Shown piece by piece: positions 1-6,130 of a DNA stretch of 6,623 nt. A model generated the notes under the pieces. It worked only from the letters and a program-made list of their open reading frames with translations, was not told the origin of the DNA and made no database searches. The position numbers and the translations under genes were made by a program. This stretch comes from Actinomycetes bacterium. GTDB lineage: Bacteria; Actinomycetota; Acidimicrobiia; Spongiisociales; UBA5794. The DNA lies in NCBI GenBank assembly GCA_023336855.1, contig JAMBLK010000189.1, positions 1 through 6,623 on the forward strand. Reading direction: 5' to 3'. Position 1 is the first letter of the stretch. Each line of letters starts with the position of its first letter.

Positions 1-1173
1 ATCGGGTTCGAGTTCGTGGGTGAGTTGCGACCTCATCAGAGGGAAGCCGTCGATGCCGCAACACCACACGACCTGGGTGTGATCGTTGCGCCTCCCGGCA
101 CCGGGAAGACAGTCATGGCTTGCGCCGTGATCGCCCACCACGACGTCCCCACCCTCGTGCTGGTCGACCGCAAACCGCTCCTCGACCAGTGGAGTAGCCG
201 ACTCCAGGAGCATCTCGAGCTCGATCCAGATCAGATCGGAGTGATCGGCGGTGGCAAGAACAAGCCGACCGGCGTCGTCGATGTTGCGATGATCCAGAGC
301 GTTGCTCGTCGCGAAGAACCCGCCGAACTGTTCGAGCGGTATGGACTCGTCGTCGTCGACGAGTGCCACCACCTCCCAGCCGTCTCATTCGAGACATGCG
401 TCCGCCACGCCACATCGAAACGATGGCTCGGGCTGACCGCCACGCCGTACCGCAGCGACGGCCTCGAAAGCATCATCGCCTTCCAATGCGGCCCGACTCG
501 CCACGAGACCACGACACAGGACGTCACCGCCACTTCCCTCGTCCGACGCGAGCTGATTGTGCACGAGACCGAGTGCGATGTAGCCGACGAAGACGCGACT
601 TCGATCCAGACTGTGTTCAGCGAGATCGTCGACTCGCAGCGACGGACCGAGCAGATCTGCGCCGACATCCACAACGCCATGGCAGCAGGCCGGACTTGTC
701 TCGTTCTCACCCAACGTACCGCTCACATCGAAGCGATCGTCGACGGCCTTACCCAATTGGGTGACAGCCCGTTGGTGCTGCGTGGCGGGCTCGGCAAGAA
801 GGCTCGAGCGGCGGTGACCGACGCCATCGAGTCCCGTCAGCAGGACTCAGGCATCGTGGTGGTCGCAACAGGCTCGTACATCGGTGAGGGCTTCGACTGG
901 CCCGAACTCGATACGCTCTTCCTCGCCTTCCCTATCGCCTTCAAGGGGCGAGTAGTCCAGTATGTCGGCCGCCTACTCCGGACCCACGCCGGCAAGCATC
1001 ACGTAGAGCTCCACGACTACGTCGATGTAGGCATTCCCGTCCTGAACCGAATGCACCGCAAACGGCTCCCAACCTACGCCTCGCTTGGCTTCGACATTCC
1101 CAAGGGAAGAAGACAACAGAGAAGACCTCCAGCGAAAGCGACGCACAAGGACCATTCCACCGATGCAACCTGA
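1..1173 (+). CDS. TOTE-type superfamily 2 DNA helicase (C-terminal part; start lies left of the window)
   Basis: This is an ATP-dependent SF2 helicase/translocase module. Numbered from the GTG at position 16, it shows a Q-motif-like LRPHQREAV (4-12), Walker A APPGTGKT (25-32), a strand-loop LVLVDRKPLLDQW (47-59), DECH box (115-118), TATP (141-144), motif V ATGSYIGEGFD (284-294) and motif VI QYVGRLLR (315-322), so all core ATPase motifs are intact. The IGVIGGGKNKPTG stretch (74-86) and the DTLFLAFPIAFKG stretch are, from memory, typical of helicases fused to archaeo-eukaryotic primase in TOTE conflict systems. The frame stays open through codons IGFEF to base 1 and the GTG lacks a good Shine-Dalgarno, so I read this as a partial gene whose primase and possible nuclease parts would lie upstream. 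A basic tail (about 346-385) ends the protein. It overlaps the next gene by 11 nt. The helicase call is firm; the TOTE assignment is inference. Confidence 0.9.
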   Translation: MGFEFVGELRPHQREAVDAATPHDLGVIVAPPGTGKTVMACAVIAHHDVPTLVLVDRKPLLDQWSSRLQEHLELDPDQIGVIGGGKNKPTGVVDVAMIQSVARREEPAELFERYGLVVVDECHHLPAVSFETCVRHATSKRWLGLTATPYRSDGLESIIAFQCGPTRHETTTQDVTATSLVRRELIVHETECDVADEDATSIQTVFSEIVDSQRRTEQICADIHNAMAAGRTCLVLTQRTAHIEAIVDGLTQLGDSPLVLRGGLGKKARAAVTDAIESRQQDSGIVVVATGSYIGEGFDWPELDTLFLAFPIAFKGRVVQYVGRLLRTHAGKHHVELHDYVDVGIPVLNRMHRKRLPTYASLGFDIPKGRRQQRRPPAKATHKDHSTDAT

Positions 1174-1474
1174 CAACGAGACCGTTGAACAGATCATCGA
1201 GCGTGTCACCGTCGACGCATATGGCGACGAGGGCTACTGGTCGTTCGCCCAGGCCTTCGAGGATGACATCGGCTTCCCCCTGGACGCGACCCTGGCCGGC
1301 GTGGCCGTTCAGTTGTGCGGTGTCGAGTTCGACGGCCAAACACAGCGCGGCCTCGTCGCCATCCTCAAGCTCGATGCAAAGACCCATCGCGCCTCGCTGC
1401 TCGATCTATCGGTTCCGCGCTGTCCTACGAGATCGCTCATCGATGCGTACCGACGGTGGCTTGGCATCACCTGA
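1163..1474 (+). CDS. Small conserved-looking hypothetical protein coupled to the helicase
   Basis: This encodes a 103-residue soluble acidic protein with no signal peptide or membrane segment. The ATG at 1163 was chosen because it gives a compact product starting MQPDNETVEQ and has AAGGA at 1147-1151, 11 nt upstream. A longer in-frame ATG at 1085 lies deep inside the helicase and would add 26 basic, low-information residues. Visible features are an amphipathic N-terminal helix, the segment GYWSFAQAFEDD (24-35), a probable beta segment around FDGQTQRGLVA and a C-terminal helix ending DAYRRWLGI. The pattern resembles small actinobacterial proteins sometimes labelled calcium-binding or cytoplasmic, but I recognise no catalytic motif and cannot assign a function. 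The 11-nt overlap with the helicase stop suggests translational coupling and a shared transcript, making it a candidate accessory factor of the helicase system. Confidence 0.7.
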   Translation: MQPDNETVEQIIERVTVDAYGDEGYWSFAQAFEDDIGFPLDATLAGVAVQLCGVEFDGQTQRGLVAILKLDAKTHRASLLDLSVPRCPTRSLIDAYRRWLGIT

Positions 1475-1515
1475 CGAGATCAGAGTTACACCGGTACACG
1501 CCACGCACACCACCG

Positions 1516-1572
1516 GATCGGCTCAGCGGCAGGATTCGAGCCCTCTCCACTTGTGGATGCCCCGCTGAGATC
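1516..1572 (-). other. tRNA-like inverted repeat (acceptor stem plus T-arm-like segment)
   Basis: On the - strand CTCAGCG pairs perfectly over 7 bp (8 with the next G:C) with CGCTGAG, at 1569-1562 and 1529-1522. GATC flanks both outer sides, offset by a 3-nt bulge. Just 5' of the second arm lies GGGCTCGAATCCTG, which looks like a tRNA T-loop with its stem. A small TCCA/TGGA hairpin sits at 1546-1557 where D and anticodon arms would be. The T-stem pairs poorly (about three of five pairs, one of them G:U), and D and anticodon arms are absent. It may be a degenerate tRNA, an attachment-site scar, or a terminator-like structure that resembles a tRNA by chance. Confidence 0.3.
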
Positions 1573-1642
1573 ACGTCCCAATCCGTCGCGAGAGACGACG
1601 CTGCGGCTCCCGGCGCACGAACCCGGGTCTCGTCCAACCGGA

Positions 1643-1659
1643 CTCAGGCCGATCCTGAG
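1643..1659 (-). terminator. Possible terminator hairpin after the SWIM gene
   Basis: A perfect 6-bp stem (CTCAGG/CCTGAG) with a 5-nt loop begins 6 nt past the SWIM gene's stop codon. There is no U tract, so intrinsic termination would have to be of the U-less kind proposed for actinobacteria. The position is the main argument for it. Confidence 0.35.
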
Positions 1660-1664
1660 AGCTG

Positions 1665-3398
1665 TCACCAGCCCTTATTGTCGAGAAGGGCCTTGAGATT
1701 CCGCTTCGCACGGTGCTCGGTGCGGACCCGTTCGAGAAGCACGGTGAACCGTTCGGGTTGCCCCGCAACGTCGGCGAGTACGCGAATACGTTCAAGCAGA
1801 TCCACGGCGGCCCGGTAGAAATGGTTCTTCTTCCGGTCGATCAAGGCGAGAACCTCGCGTTCGTACACAGCAATCGAGCCGAGCGGATAGGTCGCTTCAC
1901 GGGCGCGAGCCAGCGTCATCCACGTGTCGTTGTCGCATCCATATTCGGTGGCGATGGTCCAGGCGTCTTCGACGTCGCCTTCGTACATGAGGATGTCGAC
2001 GAGCGCCTGGGCGGGGCGAGGAACGACATGGGAGCGCTTGTCTTCGTCACACGGGCGCTTCTCGGCCACCCGGGTCTTGAGCATCTCGAGACAGCGTTCC
2101 GACCACGCAGCGGCCCCATCGGATTCGCCTTCTTTCAGGACCTGCCGGTAGCTCGACAAGGACGGAGCTGCATCAAATCCCTGCCAGTAAAGCTCAACAG
2201 CCTCGGCATCGCTCCCCTGCGATCGGAACATCCCGGCAAGGAAGTCGCGCAGCTCCGGAAGTTGCCAGGTGCGATCCGGATACTCAGCCAATCCACGCTT
2301 GGCCCACTCGACCGCATCGTCGATGCGGCCGGCGCGAGCCAACGCCCTCGCGATCTCGAGATAGCCGGCGGGCGACCGCAGATCCCTCCCGCGAACCTCG
2401 ATCAGCTCGTCGACGTCGCCCGACCCCAACGCGACACCGATCATCGCTTGTTCGACTGCGAACCGGTCGCCAGACTGCCGGCCGGTTGTATCAATGAGCG
2501 CCTCCCACCGGGGTTCCACGATCCGCCGGTACTCAGCGAGTCCCGCCTCGCCGAGGACTCCGGCATAGGTGGCGGCAGCGCGATGGAATCCATCCAGCTC
2601 GGAGGTCAGTTCCAGGTCGACGAGGCGCCGCGCAAGCACCACCGGATCGGGGCGTGCGGCTTCAGAGGCGCTCAGGTGCAGGGCGCTCAATCGCTCCTCG
2701 ATGCTGCTGATCCAACCATCGGAGTCGTCGACGTATCCGATGGCGGCTTCGGCGCAGCGATGCGCGTGCTCGGCCAACTCAATCACCGCATCTTGATGGC
2801 CGGCAGGTGCGAGGTCTTCGAGGGCGTCGATCACCTCGTCGACCTCCGACGCCCATGCCGCCGCCTCGCGATAGACGACGACATCGTCGTGGAGAGCGAA
2901 TGCCGCATCGATGCGACGTCGCCATGATTCCCGGTCGGGACCTTCACCGCGTGCGTACCTCGCCTCGGCGGCCATCCGCTCGCGGAGCCGCCAGTCCCTC
3001 TCGCATTGCCCGAGCACGATCTCGATCAGCCGTTCGCGCGACAACCCTTCGATGTGAGCCGAAACGTCTGCCGCGAGACCCGCGTCGACAGGACCGGGTA
3101 TAGGTGGGAGGATCGACACCGGCTCTTCGACGACTTGTAACGCGACAGCCACGCAGTGCTTGCAGAACGCGCCATCCTCGGCATACGGACAGGTGCAAGA
3201 CCATTCGAGTTCGCCGGATTCAATCCACAGTTCGACGGCATAGGGGACCGAGCCGCGCACCGTCGCTTTCATTCGCCGATCCCCGGCGACGTTGAGTTCG
3301 ACGCGCCCATCAGTGTGATAGCCAACACCACGCGGATAGACACGCGGTCCGGCCAGAGCGGTGATCGCCTGAGCACTGAGCACATCCGCAAGGTTCAT
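1665..3398 (-). CDS. SWIM zinc-finger protein with long TPR-like helical tail
   Basis: This is a 577-residue soluble protein. A SWIM zinc-binding motif lies near the N terminus: C68-x-C70-x8-C79-x-H81, in the context WSCTC...FCKHC, preceded by beta-rich segments with the family-like phrase RVYPRGVGYH (19-28). SWIM domains bind nucleic acid or protein partners and occur in chromatin, transposase-like and conflict proteins. Residues from about 110 to the end are almost entirely helical, rich in A, E, L and R, with TPR-like units such as LEIARALARAGRIDDAVEWAKRGL (written here as one repeat-like unit near residue 345). The end, HRAKRNLKALLDNKGW, is typical of bacterial SWIM-family proteins from memory. 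An in-frame TAG lies 12 nt before the ATG, so the start is fixed. There is no Shine-Dalgarno, so a short or absent leader is likely. It is divergent from the Fic gene and convergent with the small hypothetical gene. Its cellular role is unknown. Confidence 0.85.
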   Translation of the reverse strand: MNLADVLSAQAITALAGPRVYPRGVGYHTDGRVELNVAGDRRMKATVRGSVPYAVELWIESGELEWSCTCPYAEDGAFCKHCVAVALQVVEEPVSILPPIPGPVDAGLAADVSAHIEGLSRERLIEIVLGQCERDWRLRERMAAEARYARGEGPDRESWRRRIDAAFALHDDVVVYREAAAWASEVDEVIDALEDLAPAGHQDAVIELAEHAHRCAEAAIGYVDDSDGWISSIEERLSALHLSASEAARPDPVVLARRLVDLELTSELDGFHRAAATYAGVLGEAGLAEYRRIVEPRWEALIDTTGRQSGDRFAVEQAMIGVALGSGDVDELIEVRGRDLRSPAGYLEIARALARAGRIDDAVEWAKRGLAEYPDRTWQLPELRDFLAGMFRSQGSDAEAVELYWQGFDAAPSLSSYRQVLKEGESDGAAAWSERCLEMLKTRVAEKRPCDEDKRSHVVPRPAQALVDILMYEGDVEDAWTIATEYGCDNDTWMTLARAREATYPLGSIAVYEREVLALIDRKKNHFYRAAVDLLERIRVLADVAGQPERFTVLLERVRTEHRAKRNLKALLDNKGW

Positions 3399-3546
3399 CG
3401 ACGCCCAAGCCTATGGCATCTCGCTCGATCGGAGCACAGGCTCGAATCCGCGTTCAAGCCAGGCCACGCCCTGTGATACAACGCCACTCGCACACCACAT
3501 CAGCCTTCAGAACTATTCCTTACGACACCCTTTTAGAAACTAACAG

Positions 3547-3575
3547 TTGCTTGACTTACTTAAATGAGGTAGTTT
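3547..3575 (+). promoter_or_regulatory. Candidate promoter of the Fic gene
   Basis: TTGCTT (3547-3552) and TAGTTT (3570-3575, fitting the actinobacterial TANNNT pattern) are separated by exactly 17 bp. Initiation 6-7 nt past the -10 would leave a leader of only about 5 nt before the ATG at 3588, which agrees with the lack of a usable Shine-Dalgarno (GAGGT lies 17 nt away). An alternative -35, TTGACT at 3551-3556, has no good -10 at proper spacing. Confidence 0.4.
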
Positions 3576-3580
3576 GTCAA
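3551..3580. promoter_or_regulatory. Imperfect 30-bp dyad, candidate operator for the Fic gene
   Basis: Half-sites TTGACTTACT (3551-3560) and AGTTTGTCAA (3571-3580) are inverted copies matching at 8 of 10 positions (TTGACwwACT), separated by 10 bp. The dyad covers the candidate -10 box, so a bound regulator would block transcription. The winged-helix tail of the Fic protein itself is a plausible binder. That assignment is inference. Confidence 0.45.
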
Positions 3581-3587
3581 TACAACC

Positions 3588-4799
3588 ATGACCGACACAC
3601 GGCCAACCGGCACGTACGAAACCCGCCCGTGGTTCTCGCAGTTCGATCCGCACCGCAACTGTGAGATCCGAGTGTTCATCCCTGCCTCGCTTCGCGGCCC
3701 CTTCAACGTTGGGGGCATTGAGGCTCTCGTCGAGGTCGAGCAGCGCCTCGCCGACGTCAACGCCGATCCCGACCTCGCACGAATTGGGCCCATCCTCATG
3801 AGGTCGGAGGGCATCGCGTCGTCGCGCATCGAGGGACTCGTCATGTCAACCCGTCGTATCTACGAGGCAAGCGAGCGTCCCAAAGACGCCGACGACCGTT
3901 CGGCTCGCCAGATCGTCGGGAACATGGACATCATGCCCGAGGTCCTTCGTCGAACAGATCAGCCGCTTGCCCACGACGACCTCCACCAGTGGCACCGGGC
4001 GGTCATTGAACCCGAACCCATGTCGCGACACACGATCGGCGCCTACCGAACCGTGCAGAACTGGATCGGTAGTCGCAGCGACACACCGGCCGGGGCGACC
4101 TTCGTGCCTCCGCCACCGGACCTGATACCGGAACTCATGGACGACCTTCTCCGCTTCATCAACGAGCGAACCCTCTCGCCGATCATCCAAGCAGCGATCG
4201 CACACGCACAATTCGAAACGATCCATCCGTACACGGACGGAAACGGCCGCATCGGGCGCGCACTCGTATATCGAATCCTCTCCACTCGCGGTGCGATCCG
4301 AATGACGGCACCTCCAATCAGCCCTATCATCGCCAGGGACCGTCGGCCATATATCGCCGGACTCACCGCCTACAGAGACGGTCAACCATCGACGTGGCTC
4401 GACACGTTCGTTCACCTCCTCGATAGCGCTTGTGGCTACAGCCTCCTCCTCGCTGCATCCCTCGCAGACCTCGCACGGTCATGGAACGAGCGGGTCGCCG
4501 ATGTCAGGAGCAACGCAGTCGATCACAGGATCGTCGCTGGTCTGCTCGACCATCCCATCCTCGACACAAGAATCGTTGCCGAGCAGTTCGGTGTATCCAC
4601 CGTTGCTGCCCGCGACGCACTCGAACGCCTCGCGCAGCGTGGCATCGTCGTCGAGCGCCCTCTGCGCAAGGGGCGGAGAGGCCGCCCTCCGAGAGTGTTC
4701 GAAGCATCCGATCTCTTCGACCTCCTGGACCAGGACCCGCAGATACTCGCCGCACAGCGACCATCAAACATAGCGGGCACAGACCCGGAATCCGTTTGA
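3588..4799 (+). CDS. Class II Fic-family AMP transferase with C-terminal winged helix
   Basis: Fic enzymes usually transfer AMP from ATP to a hydroxyl of a target protein and act in the cytoplasm. The product is 403 residues. The N-terminal region (about 10-90) matches the Fic_N arrangement and contains SSRIEG (78-83), the inhibitory [S/T]xxxE[G/N] motif with Glu82, so the protein should be held inactive in cis. The flap region ATFVPPPPDLIPELM (170-184) precedes the catalytic loop HPYTDGNGRIGR (213-224), which has the catalytic His213, the acidic Asp217, the GNG turn and both arginines. Tyr replaces the more common Phe after HP. Residues about 308-380 form a winged-helix DNA-binding domain followed by a basic GRRGRPP stretch. 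The ATG at 3588 fits the promoter and the family length. No separate antitoxin gene is needed in this class. The targets cannot be told from sequence. Confidence 0.93.
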   Translation: MTDTRPTGTYETRPWFSQFDPHRNCEIRVFIPASLRGPFNVGGIEALVEVEQRLADVNADPDLARIGPILMRSEGIASSRIEGLVMSTRRIYEASERPKDADDRSARQIVGNMDIMPEVLRRTDQPLAHDDLHQWHRAVIEPEPMSRHTIGAYRTVQNWIGSRSDTPAGATFVPPPPDLIPELMDDLLRFINERTLSPIIQAAIAHAQFETIHPYTDGNGRIGRALVYRILSTRGAIRMTAPPISPIIARDRRPYIAGLTAYRDGQPSTWLDTFVHLLDSACGYSLLLAASLADLARSWNERVADVRSNAVDHRIVAGLLDHPILDTRIVAEQFGVSTVAARDALERLAQRGIVVERPLRKGRRGRPPRVFEASDLFDLLDQDPQILAAQRPSNIAGTDPESV

Positions 4800-4870
4800 C
4801 ATGAGGCACGCCCCGAACCCCGGACGCGAGAAGACCCTCGGGATATGTGGGGGTCCCATGGGTTTCCTTC

Positions 4871-4928
4871 GTAGCGGGGCAGGATTTGAACGTGCGACCT
4901 TCGGGTCATGAGCGTTGCTCGCCCCGGA
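4871..4928 (-). pseudogene. tRNA-Met(CAT)-like remnant, initiator type, D arm missing
   Basis: Read on the - strand, the segment has the anticodon loop CTCATGA, then CCCGAAGGTCG, the T arm GCACG-TTCAAAT-CCTGC and the 3' acceptor part CCCCGCTAC. This is very close to my recollection of bacterial tRNA-fMet, whose T-loop TTCAAAT is distinctive. The 5' end also carries CGGGGCGAGCA, similar to the fMet start, and CGGGGC pairs with GCCCCG over 6 bp. The D loop and 5' anticodon strand are missing: only about 10 nt lie between the acceptor strand and the anticodon loop. The T stem has one C:C mismatch. It cannot fold as a normal tRNA. It starts 21 nt after the stop codon of the XRE gene, on the same strand. 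Candidate origins are an internally deleted tRNA gene or an attachment-site scar holding the tRNA 3' half. Confidence 0.7.
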
Positions 4929-4949
4929 GATTCCTGAATGGCTTTGGCT

Positions 4950-5420
4950 TCAACGCATCGCGCTGGTTCCACCGTCCGAGGTGTCCTGCGAACCCCGGGC
5001 CGCTCGTTCGATTCGCACGAGCATCGCGGATGATGGAGTGACCTTGCCGCTCAGATAGGTGCTGAGCCGCGAGGCGCTGGTCCCAACGAGCCGGGCGAAT
5101 TCGGCGTTGGTCAGTCCAGAACCGGTGACGGCGCCCCGAATCCGTGCCGCTACTTCAGCCCGATCTGCATGCTCGGCATCTGCACGGGCACGTTCGATGG
5201 CAAGGGAGAACAGCGTGCTCACCCCACCGGGTTCACGATAGGAGAGGTACTGTTCCACGCGACGAGCCACCGTACCCCACGGTGATCGGCGAAACTCGGC
5301 GAAGATGGGCTGCCAGTCACCAACCAACCCACGGTCGATCGCGGTTACGAGCGCTTCGTACGGCCAGGTGCGGACATCATCCGCCGGCGATGCATCGACG
5401 TTGCGGAATGCGATCGGCAT
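4950..5420 (-). CDS. XRE-family helix-turn-helix protein, probable antitoxin of the nucleotidyltransferase
   Basis: This 156-residue cytoplasmic DNA-binding protein has a helix-turn-helix at about residues 88-142: GLTNAEFARLVGTSASRLS followed by TYLSGKVTPSSAML, a classic XRE/Cro-type arrangement. The N-terminal region, with WPYEALVTAIDRG (19-31) and DWQPIFAEFRRSPWG (35-49), is an additional helical segment that I recall from actinobacterial antitoxin-like regulators. Such a segment could contact the toxin. The start overlaps the toxin stop by one base (TGATG), and GGAG in the end of the toxin gene (5431-5428) sits 7 nt before the ATG, so translation is coupled and efficient. Its place as the second gene of a two-gene operon with a palindrome over the promoter suggests autorepression. 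The antitoxin role is inferred from family and context; a plain transcriptional regulator is the alternative. Confidence 0.85.
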   Translation of the reverse strand: MPIAFRNVDASPADDVRTWPYEALVTAIDRGLVGDWQPIFAEFRRSPWGTVARRVEQYLSYREPGGVSTLFSLAIERARADAEHADRAEVAARIRGAVTGSGLTNAEFARLVGTSASRLSTYLSGKVTPSSAMLVRIERAARGSQDTSDGGTSAMR

Positions 5421-6109
5421 CAGACCGCTCCACCGAGTCGAAGCGCCAGCGACTGACAGACCTCGACGACATCGTCCCAGCGGTGATAACGCACCTTGAG
5501 CCCCTTGTAGCGCGACAACTCGTCGATCACCTCGGTATCCCGTGGCCTGGGATCGGCGAGCGAAATCACCAGTGAAGTGAGGACCGACCCCGATTCACCT
5601 GATCGATCTGCGTAGTAGGTGTCGATGCCGGATAGGACCTCAACCGCCGCGTCGAGTCCGAGATGCTCTGCCAACGCGACGACGTCGAGGTAGTCCCGAA
5701 CAGCATTGCGCTGGACAACGAGGAACGCTTTCACGCGGAGCGTTTCGGGAGCCGTGGGCGCAACGACCGATCTGCCTTCACCCGCCTCGACTACGAAGGT
5801 CTCGAGCGGCCGGGTTCGACGCATCTGACGCAGGCCCGCCTCTACACCCCAGAGACTGCCCATGATCGTGAACGGTGGCTTCGAGGCCCGAACCGATGTC
5901 GCCCATCCATCGGTCGTCTCTACGGCCTCCAACACCGTCTCATACCTGTCGACCAGATCAGCGAGGACGTGATCATGGTCAAAGGAGTCGCGGTGACCGG
6001 CGTGGAGCGCCGCAGCCGAACCCCCCACCAGCACGGCGTCGGGCACGACCTCTTGCAGTCGGGCAGCGGATGCCAGAACCCGTTTCAGTATTGGACTCAC
6101 ATCGCTCAT
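5420..6109 (-). CDS. AbiEii/MenT-type nucleotidyltransferase, probable toxin
   Basis: This 229-residue protein has the polymerase-beta-like nucleotidyltransferase signature: VLVGGSAAALHAGHR (26-40) followed by DSFDHD with Asp44 and Asp46 as metal ligands. Further family marks are GVEAGLRQM (88-96), K127 in LRVKAFLV, and RNAVRDYLD (134-142). Proteins of the AbiEii/AbiGii (DUF1814) group act as toxins; MenT relatives in Mycobacterium tuberculosis add nucleotides to tRNA 3' ends. I chose the ATG at 6109 because a near-consensus promoter places the transcript start at that codon. The in-frame ATG at 6121 has AGGAG 11 nt upstream but lies inside the -10 box, and an upstream start at 6250 would add unlikely sequence. 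The gene order, toxin before antitoxin, is the reverse of abiEi-abiEii. Substrate and toxicity are inferred. Confidence 0.88.
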   Translation of the reverse strand: MSDVSPILKRVLASAARLQEVVPDAVLVGGSAAALHAGHRDSFDHDHVLADLVDRYETVLEAVETTDGWATSVRASKPPFTIMGSLWGVEAGLRQMRRTRPLETFVVEAGEGRSVVAPTAPETLRVKAFLVVQRNAVRDYLDVVALAEHLGLDAAVEVLSGIDTYYADRSGESGSVLTSLVISLADPRPRDTEVIDELSRYKGLKVRYHRWDDVVEVCQSLALRLGGAV

Positions 6110-6114
6110 GTTGC

Positions 6115-6130
6115 TTATCATATCTGATAA
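6115..6130. promoter_or_regulatory. Perfect palindromic operator candidate for the toxin-antitoxin operon
   Basis: TTATCA-TATC-TGATAA is a perfect 6-bp inverted repeat with a 4-bp centre. It covers the -10 box (6117-6122) and lies 6 nt from the toxin start, so binding of the XRE protein, alone or with the toxin, would block initiation. This is the usual autoregulation logic of toxin-antitoxin operons. Confidence 0.65.

Larger units (their letters stand above)
1475..1664. other. Convergent intergenic gap with three inverted repeats
   Basis: This gap separates the + strand small gene from the - strand SWIM gene. I see no credible gene in it: open frames are short and unsupported. It holds a tRNA-like long-range stem (1516-1572), a 5-bp hairpin CCCGG/CCGGG at 1609-1627 with a 9-nt loop, and a 6-bp hairpin at 1643-1659. 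Such clustering fits termination of two converging transcripts, although no T-rich tract follows any stem on either strand. Confidence 0.6.
3399..3587. other. Divergent intergenic region between SWIM and Fic genes
   Basis: This gene-free stretch serves two divergent starts. The right half (about 3505-3587) is markedly more AT-rich than its surroundings and holds the Fic promoter and dyad. The left half is GC-rich and shows no convincing promoter for the SWIM gene; the best -10-like match there is TAGGCT on the - strand, 9 nt before the ATG, without a matching -35. Confidence 0.55.

Noticed and set aside
1713..2927. 404-codon + strand open frame opposite the SWIM gene
   Set aside because: High-GC DNA commonly leaves the opposite strand open. 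The SWIM motif and helical repeats on the - strand are clearly the coding side.
3436..3460. T-loop-like GGCTCGAATCC on the + strand in the divergent intergenic region
   Set aside because: There is no acceptor or T-stem pairing and no tRNA body around it, so it is likely a chance match.
3846..4415. Long - strand open frame opposite the Fic gene
   Set aside because: It is antisense to a well-supported enzyme with all catalytic motifs, and its translation shows no recognisable domain.
4811..4860. Possible terminator after the Fic gene (CCCGA/TCGGG and CCCATGGG)
   Set aside because: The first stem is only 5 bp with a 21-nt loop, the second has no usable loop, and no T tract follows either.
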